In this document: positions 35,101-44,100 of the stretch, piece after piece
Position numbering within the stretch: position 1 is the first letter of the stretch
Layout of the letters: every line of letters begins with the position of its first letter
From: Strongylocentrotus droebachiensis
Lineage: Eukaryota > Echinodermata > Echinoidea > Camarodonta > Strongylocentrotidae
DNA length: 64,000 nt
NCBI GenBank assembly: GCA_035222895.1
Contig: JAVYIG010009923.1
Coordinates: 1 to 64,000 of the forward strand
Direction of reading: 5' to 3'
Program-made: the position numbers and the translations under genes
The notes under the pieces: generated by a model
Told to the model about the DNA's origin: nothing
Seen by the model: only the letters and a program-made list of their open reading frames with translations
Database searches by the model: none

Positions 35101-38100
35101 TAGAGATGCAGCAGGGAAGTGATAAGACCAGGTACGCTGTCTAGTTGATCAGTACTACAGGCATGTATGAAGTCAGTACATGATAATTATCGGCAAAAGA
35201 GAGTTAGCTAAAGATTTTTTGGTTTTTGTTTATCTCTAGGGCATTATCAACAAAATCTTTTACTTGTAATAAACATTAGATACCGCTCATGAATGCCTGA
35301 AGGAAAAGGCTGTGGTTTTGCCGCATCGTACCCAAATGAGCCAAGAGGGGAAAGTTTCTATGAAGGGGTTTTTGTTCTTATCCTAGCCCCCTCACCTCTG
35401 TTACCCTATTATGCCACCTGTGTTCCATCTGTTATAGGGTCACAGGTCATATTTCGGAGGCTGCCTTTTGTGCGCTCTAACTGCCACATTTCTTGACAGA
35501 TTTCTTTCAAATTTGTATGGAAGTGTAACGTGGTAGTGCCGGGGGATACATTTGCATTGCCCCAATATTTCTAGTTATAATTATTATTCTTATATTCTTT
35601 AAATCCTCAGTCCTGTCCAGTCGGATGTTCAGATGGGTGGAACGCCCGAAAGACCAGACCAGCCGATGGGCAGGACCCCACCACTCACGTCTTCGGCCAC
35701 GAGTCCGGACGCTTTCGAAGACATCCTCGGCATTGACCTTCCCGTCCAGGTGAACGCTTCGGATATCATTGGGGACATCATGGATGAGGTGGCACTAGAG
35801 ACGAGAGACGGCGGAGAGTCTGCGGACAACTCAGATCCTGCTCCTGCGAGGGAGAGTGCATCGGAGGAAACGTCTGGATCAGCAGCAGAGGCCTCTGGAT
35901 CCGGATCAGCAGCAGAGGAGTCTAGAGATGGAGCAGGATCCGTTGCAGGGGCATCTGGATCTGGAGCGGGATCTATTGCAGAGGCGTCTGGAGATGGAAC
36001 AGGATCTATTGCAGAGGCGTCTGGAGATGGAACAGGATCTATTGCAGAGGCGTCTGGAGATGGAGCAGGGCCTTCTGGATCTGGAGCAGGATCCGTTGCA
36101 GAGGGATCAGCAACAGAGTCAGGAGCAATTGCAGCAGGAGAAGACAGCTCCGGAGATTCAGGAGTTGCAGAAGCTTCAGGGTCTGGAGCAGCCAGAGCAG
36201 CAGGTAGCGAGGATGTTGAGAACAGTTGCAAGGAAAAGCTGAGTCGTATCCGAGTCTTTCTGAATGAAATGGTGAGTGCTGCCACTTTTTTTTTTTTTTA
36301 CCCATCAAATATAGCTTCACTTCAGCCTCGTTCGGATATGACGTAGAAAACAGTCACAATGTAATACACTCCACATACCAGAGCTCAGTGAATATATGTA
36401 GGACTTTAGTTGTGTGTAGTCGCCATTCTAAGTACTGCTACCACCAATGTTCTCTTTTTCCTATTTTTGTCCTCTACTAGGATGATAGCATGCATGAGGC
36501 AACCAAGGAGAGTATAGCAGCTTTCTGGAAAGGCGATGTCAGCTGGGAAGAGGTCAGTAATTTAACCCTTTTAGTGCTGCTGGTTTAAAGCTTATCTGTA
36601 CTAGTTTATAGAAGGGATAAGACCACCCTGCAAGGTCACTGGACAGGTTGTTATCTCATCAACTCAGCTCTCAATTAACATAAGAAAAAGAGGTTCATGG
36701 GGGACCAATGGTCACCGTTAAGCCATTGTTTTCTATATAGAGGGAGCAAGTAGCTACAAGTAGGACAGTGTGGCTTTAAGCTGTAGCAGCTCAGAGTTTT
36801 GTAAAAAGGGAAATCCAACCTGACATTAAGTTGGTTTTTAATAGAAGTGGAAAAATGAGAGGAACAGGTCAGTGAAAGTTTGATCAAATTCTGATTAAAA
36901 ATAAGAAAGGAATGCATTCATGAAGTTGCAATCAATCAAACCCAAATTAGCAACTTTGTGACATATATTGCGAGCTCCTCTCCCATTTGCTATGTACTAA
37001 AAAGAAATTGAACATTTTATTTTCTCTCAAGAATTTTTTTCTTCAAAAATACAATTTTCACTGAAAACATATGTGAGAAACGAGAGTATATTACACAAGA
37101 GATCATTTGCGTGGCTAGTGGTGGTTGACGCCTTGAGTTTGGAGCAAAATTGGATTTGAAGCTTGCTGCCCCCTTTCGTAATGCTTGTCTATAATTTAGA
37201 TCTGTCTACAGCAGCCACATCCCAAGTCTGGGAATTGATGCTGAAATTACTCAGATTTCTTTTCAGAGCATAGAAAACAAATTTCCTCTTCTTTTGTCTA
37301 ATCCCAAACACCATCACCAATGTATGACTCAGGAGGGTCTTTTCTTGTTAGAGGATATATGATGGTATACTTTCCATGCCATCTTTTCAGAGTAAAAAGA
37401 CAAGTTTCCTCCTCTTTTTTTTCTCCCCCGAACACCATTACAAAAATGTATGACTCGGGATGGTCTTTTCTCGTGAGAGGATATATATATATGATAGTAT
37501 ACCTTCCATGCTATCTTTTCAGAGTAAAGAAACAAATTTTCACTTCTTTTGTCTCCTCTCAAACACCATCACTAAAATGTATGACTCAGGAGGGTCTTTT
37601 CTCGTGAGAGGATATATGATGGTATACTTTCTATGCTATCTTTTCAGAGTATAGAAACAACTTTCCTCCTCTTTCAACTTCTCCAATACACCATCACAAA
37701 AAATATAGGACTCGGGAGTGTCTTTTCTCGTTAGAGGATAAATAATGGAATGTTTTCCATGCTATCTTTTCAGAGTATATAAACAAATTTCCTTCCTCTT
37801 TTGTCTCCTCCCAAACACCATCACCGTTACAGCGCGATGACCAAGGCAAGCCTAGGAGACAGGTGATTGTGGGCAGTCTGTATCGAATGACGAGTAAGAA
37901 GTACAGTCGGGAAGGATGGCCTAGCAAACTACACATCAAAATGATGCATTCAGGAATGCTGGTAAGTATAGTAGTCTGAAAGTTCCTCAGACTTAAGTAA
38001 GCTGCCAATTGTCCGATCACCAGTAGTTTTTGTTTTGGTGATTACTGCATCGTATATGCCAGACGGCTGATATTGGCGGCTTACTTCAGTCTGCCAAACC

Positions 38101-41100
38101 GTGTCTGAACTTTAGACATCAGAATTGTAACAGGGAATTTTTTCTTTTAGATACATGTGATATAAGGATTTTTGAACCATTATTGCAACGATCCTGATGG
38201 AACATGGGGATCAATGCAATCAATCGCAAAAAATTATATTACAATCGATTGCTAAGCAATGTGTTTCTGAGCCCAGCTCTTTGAAATGGAGGATAAATAT
38301 TGATGCATTTTATGATGTCAACAATAACAACAATACTTAAGATTATGATAATGATAATAACAACAAGAACAATAATAATAGATGTGTTGTAGACCTATGT
38401 CTTGATATTGAGCGCTGTATTTTCATGTTTATCTCTTCTTCAGAAACCCCTGATTGATTTGATGAGGGATCATCAACTCTTCTTTCTCAAATGTGATCAG
38501 GAATGTAAAGAACTTTATCGAAAACTGGTTGCTATCTTCAAGAATAAAGATGTGGTAAGTATTTAGAGTTTTAAAGGTATTACAAAGTTTTGGTATGGGG
38601 TCATGAATTTGGTTCAAATGAACATATTGGAAGCATATACTATCCTACAATATTCATTGATCGTTGTCGCAGTTGAAATCGAGTCTAAAGTTATGAAATT
38701 GTAAATAATTAACTTTTTATGTTGTATAGCTCCCTCTCAAGGTCAATATATTAATTAAGCTATAAAACAATGTTTCTTGACTAAAATCGACCGATTAGCT
38801 ATTCCGGTTTGGAAATTATATATCACAACTACATACATGTTCTGAGATTTTCATGGTTGCAGCTACTATTGTACGGCCGTAGGCGCTATTTGAAATTTAT
38901 CAAAATTTACCGGAGCACCGGTAAATTTTTATATTCAATTTTTCTCGAAAACAGAAAAGTTTTAGGGGCTAAATTTTATAGTGCTTATAATACATCCACA
39001 TAGGCATCCAAATATATAAAAATTGTAAAGAATCACTATCCACCCAATTTTCAAAATTTCCCAAAACTTTGTATTACCTTTAAGACGAATATGGTGTCTT
39101 TGTTTCATGGTCTAGTGGACACGTCAGTGGACTAGAATACATGGTTCCTGGTTTGAGTCCCCCTGCGGCACTAACGTCCTTTGGCAAGACATTATATCTA
39201 CATTTGCCACTCTCCACTCGGGAGGATGCCAACGTTACTTTGGCTGGTTTGGCATGTATTCGCTTATAAAATGGTGCAGGGCCAGAATATTCCCCAGGGA
39301 GCAGAGCATGTGCACTATCATGTTTGGATTAGCAATCAAATCCAATGACCTTGGTAATAATGAATACAGTGTAGAGCGCTATGCAAGTGTGACTATTCTT
39401 ATTATTTGATTAAGTTGAATGATTGTGGAATTGAATGGTCAGTAAAATAATATGCCCTAATCATTGATACAGTTTGCTAGATGGATGACTTAGGAAAAAA
39501 AAAATGATTTTTTTTTTTTTCGTTTTGGCTTTTCCTTATCTATGGAACACATAATAAATGACTACCGGTAGATGGAAAGATAAATTGCATATGATACTAT
39601 ATAGCGATGTAGCAATCAGGAGCCCCTTTTCATTTATTTCGGCTAAATCCTAATAGCTCCATTCTTACTTGACTTATTTTGAATTTTGTCCATGCTTGTG
39701 TCTCCCTTTTCCTGTTTCTGTCTCTCCCTTGCCCTCTCCCTTTCTCCATCTCTTTCCCCCTCTCTTTCTCTTCCTGCCCGACAGTTTGGTGCCATCCGAC
39801 TGTACTCGAAGCCAGAGATTATCCTCTTACTCTTCTACTCTCACAAGCATCAAAAGTTCTTCATCGTCTGCCCCCAACAGAGGGAGCAATTCTCTATTGG
39901 CTTCGTCAAAACCATGGAAAAGTATTTCAAGGTGCAGCGCAAAGGAGCGGTGAGTTTAACATTTGATGATGATGGTGGTCCACCTCTGCAGGACGCTTAC
40001 TCTACAATGTCTCACAAATTTAACGTTCTTGGACCTCGTCTTGCAAAGAGTTACGATTGATTCAAATCAATCGATTGATTCAAATCAATCGCAAGTCTTC
40101 CAATCAATCGCAAGCTTGCAGTCTCCTATCTCTTATGTACATAGTTGCGATTGATATCAACTGTTTGTTAGGGCCTTGGTCAGTGTGTCCAGTTGAGATT
40201 ATTTTCTCTTAGTCTGTTTTTAGCATTATTATTCTTAAGATGATGTCATAGCTGGGAACAGGAAAGTCTTGAGGGCCGGCTGACATGGCCTTTGACATCT
40301 ATAGAGTCTGCGCTCCTCATAGATTGCAGAAGGCTATTCCAGTTCTAGGACAATCACCCCAAGGACAATTACCCTCCAGAAAATTACCTTCCAAGGACAA
40401 CCACCCCCAAGGACAATTATCCCCTAGACAATTACTATCTTGGACAATCACTCCCCCCCCCCCCCCTGAGGGGATTATTACCAATCGAAAAATAAAAACC
40501 AACTGATTATCAGGGTGTAATTTCCCTTTGATTAACAGGGGGTTATTGTCCAGGAGGTAATTGTCCTGATACAGCTATTCCACTCTGCCAAATTTTCAAT
40601 GACCATGTAACTTGTGAATTTCTGACCATATTTTAAGTTTGTCCGAATAAGAGTTATTTTCTTCAGCAATTGTGATTGTCAGCAAGTTTTAGTTGACTAA
40701 AACGTTGGTTGTTCATACAATGCATCTGCGATATGAAGCTAATGATTCACGAGAGCAGCCAATCTATCTTGGAGTGTTTGAGTTGATGCCCTTTGGACTG
40801 TAACAGGGAATGCCAGTTTTCAGGCAATAGCCTGCATTGAGGCCCTGGCGAGTTATTTTCAGACCATAGTTAAGGCTTTTTTTGTGTGTACAAAGTAGCT
40901 CATTCTTGGTGATTTTCAGGCCCTCTGATTAATTCTAACTGGCATCCCTGACTGTAAGTAAACAAATTCCTGCGTTGTCTGTGACCGTAGATTCCATTTG
41001 ATTTCATTTGAATTTCATTATCTTTGATAGAGTGACAAACCAAACCCAGAATCTTCCACGGTCAGTAAGGCCGACGGGGACCCCGGCACCAGCGAAACAG

Positions 41101-44100
41101 CGCCCTCTTCAGGTGAGAAGCGACCAATCGATGAGGACGTTCCGAGTACAAGTCAGGCCGGGACGAGTAGGAATGGTGAAGAGAGCATAGAGCCCATACC
41201 AACGTGGAAGCAGGGATACAAGCTTCGTAACGGCATGCAGTGCTCGCGGTCCGACGACCCCAATGACGATTGGTGCGCCGTCTGTAATAACGGTGGTAAC
41301 CTGGTGTGCTGCGATCGGTGTCCGCGCGTCTACCATCATGAATGCCATGTCCCGCTGATTAGCGAGGTCCCAGAGTGAGTTGACAGAGGTCGAGCTCGAT
41401 CCATGGTTATTTTCCCTCTTCTTCCTTCTACTTCTTTCTTTAGGGATGTAATTTAAAGAGAAGGTTGAGTTCTGGGGAGAGGTGATAATAATTTGTGAGC
41501 GTTATCATTGTAATTATGGAAGTGTGAAAGAATATCAGAGTATAAATGTTCCCTGAAAAGCATGGTTCTTCAAATGCCTCCATATTCTAAATATGACAAG
41601 TAACAGTTTAAAAATGAGGCCTGATTTTTATGCCACATGTTTGTGTAGTCCCATATACATCTTTCTGTGTAGAATGCTTGTTATTTTACCAAGACTAAAA
41701 GCAGTTTGGAAAGGTGAATTATGCAGTTCATAAGGATCGGTGTATACAGAAAGGTTTGGAATCACCAAAATGAGAAGAAATTTACTCACTCTCACTTAAA
41801 AAATCACATGGGTATATATGGGACTACACACCATTGATTTGATTGTTTGAATTAAACTTTACAGCTGTTTCTCCTCATATTTCAAATATGAGGGCATTTG
41901 AAGAGCCATCCTTTTCAGGGAACATTTTTACAATTTCTTCTGACATATAAAGAATAAGAAAGCTCACAAATTATTTTGTTCGTCTTTAGTAGAATGCCAG
42001 GTGAATTTGCTTTAGGTTGATTTAAACATTCTAGCTGTACAGAAATATTTTTTCAAAGTAATCGTTAAAGCCCCACTGTACTATATGTAGCTACTTGCTA
42101 CCTCTATATGGAAAAAAACAATGCCTAATCTGCGACCATTGGTCCCCCATGATCCTCTTTTTCTTAAGTTAAAATGAGAGTTGAGTTGATGAGATAGCCA
42201 CCTGTCAGTGACCACCCTGGGTGGTCTAATCCCTCCTGGCCAAACTAGTACAGACAGGCTTTAACTTGATTTTGTTTAACTTTCTATCAAGCAGGGATGA
42301 TGACTTTGATTGTACCTTGTGCTTTGACGTGGTAGCTGATGAGGGAGAAGATGTCAACAATGAAAATGCTGAAAAGTTAGAAGGCTTCACTGCTAGAGAA
42401 TTCAAGGTACTTTCATTATCTAGAGTTTAATTTAATTTAATTTAATTTTATTTATTTATTTCTGTTTCATTTTCTTTTGCAGTTTTACAAGTATATAACA
42501 AACAAATCATTGCAAATTCTATACATGACAAAAGAGTATATGTAGAATAGAGTACTGCTGGCTGTAACTAATCGAAAACATCAAACAATTAGAGGGACAT
42601 TTTATCAAACAAATATCCTAATGATGATAGGGTTCTTGTAAAGCGCTCAAGTTTGTTAGACTGGCGCCCAATTATATTTACCACTGCTTTAGCACTGCTG
42701 CCATGAAGGTGCTCTAACATTTTAAAGAATGAATTCCTGCCAGATTCCCATTTACTTTTTTCTCCTTCTTCTTCTTCTTCTTCTTCTATTTCTTCTTCTT
42801 CTTCTTCTTCTTCTATTTCTTCTTCTTCTTCTTCTTCTTCTTCTTCTTCTTCTTCTTCTTCTTCTTCTTCTTCTTCTTCTTCTTCTCCTTCTCCTTCTCC
42901 TTCTCCTTCTCCTTCTCCTTCTCCTTCTCCTTCTTCTTCCATTTCTTCTTCTTCTTCCATTTCTTCTTCTTCTTCTTCCTCTTCTTTTTTCTCCTTCCGT
43001 TTCTTCTTTCTTATCTTCTTCTTCCACTCCCTCTTCTTCTACTGAAATAATATCACTAGAATAAAGGGGACCTTTCCCTGTAAGTTATAAAGAGCATACA
43101 GGGGGGCGTTTCACAAAACTTGTCATTAGTGACAAATGACAGATTTTGTTATAAGCTACTGAAATCCTTGCTTCTGATGGTTATCAGCAGATTTGTCACA
43201 GATTTTTGTCATTTGTCATTTAAAAAAGGCTTTGTGAAACGCCCCCCAGAACTAACTGTATATGCACTTTGTAAGAATTTTGTATTATTGGCCATGGATT
43301 TGATGTTGCTGTACTACTTTAAAGGTACTGTTTAACAACGCCAAATCTGAGATGCATGGCCCTACCTGTTATTAACATCTGTGATATGGTGTAATAGTGA
43401 AGCCCTAAAAAAAATTCGCTTCAAAATGATCGACTTATAAAAGTCATGGGATTCCTGACTGACCTAAAGGTTTATAATTATGATTGCAGCATGAGCTAAA
43501 TCCAGGATTTTGTTTCAGAATCTGAGGCAATGTTACTGAGTCACTTTAAGATTTTTGTGATGCTTTTTATTTTCCATACAGCTATGTCAGAGGTTACTTC
43601 TCGAGATGTATTGCCTGGAGGATTCACAACCCTTCTTAGAACCTGTGGGTCCAGAGGTATGTATGCCAAGATCATTCTCAGGGGAGTGTTTCACAAAGAC
43701 TAAGATCGACTTTAAGTTGGACTTAACTTATGTAGGCAGTTCATGCCACCGTTTGCTCTTACAATACAGAATTTACCTTATTTGAAAAATACTATCTAAA
43801 GATCATAATTGAGAAACCAATAGTGAGGGGCAACCAGTGGCATGAATGGCCTTCCATAGTTAAGTCCAACTTAAAGTCGATTTAGTGTTTGTGAAACACC
43901 CCCCCCCCCCCTGTTTTTAAAAGAATCTGAATTTTGAAAGACAATGGATGGAATTAATTCTGAACAGTTTATAGATGGAGTATATGATGATGATAATAAT
44001 AATGATACTTGTGGCGTTGATGACAATAATGATAATGTTAATGATGATAATGATGATGATGATAATGGTGGTGAATATGTTAATGGTGATTATTATAATC

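Larger units (their letters stand above)
36481..39949 (+). other. MED25-ACID/PTOV-like domain encoded by TIF1 exons 7-10
   Basis: Exons 7-10 (36481-36552, 37833-37961, 38444-38554, 39785-39949) encode residues 893-1051. Visible landmarks in order: FWKGDVSWEE at 907-916 (the family's W-x-G-x2-W block), WPSKLHIKMM at 945-954, a helical LKPLIDLMRDHQLFFLK at 959-975, ELYRKLV, then FGAIRL, ILLLFYSHKHQKFFIVCP at 1009-1026 and QREQFSIGFVKTMEKY. This order and spacing fit the Mediator MED25 activator-interacting domain and the PTOV1 repeats; the SPOC barrel is a less likely relative. In known proteins the domain binds transactivation domains. All four exons begin and end in phase 0. That it is ACID rather than another beta-barrel is an inference. 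Confidence 0.65.

Noticed and set aside
35629-36320. Overlapping frames, including a 218-codon minus frame and a Gln-rich plus frame
   Set aside because: Shadows of the 33-bp coding repeat in TIF1 exon 6; the frame chosen joins exons 5 and 7 in phase.
42589-43064. Long poly-Glu, poly-Arg and poly-Leu frames on both strands
   Set aside because: They are translations of a CTT/CTC microsatellite in TIF1 intron 12.
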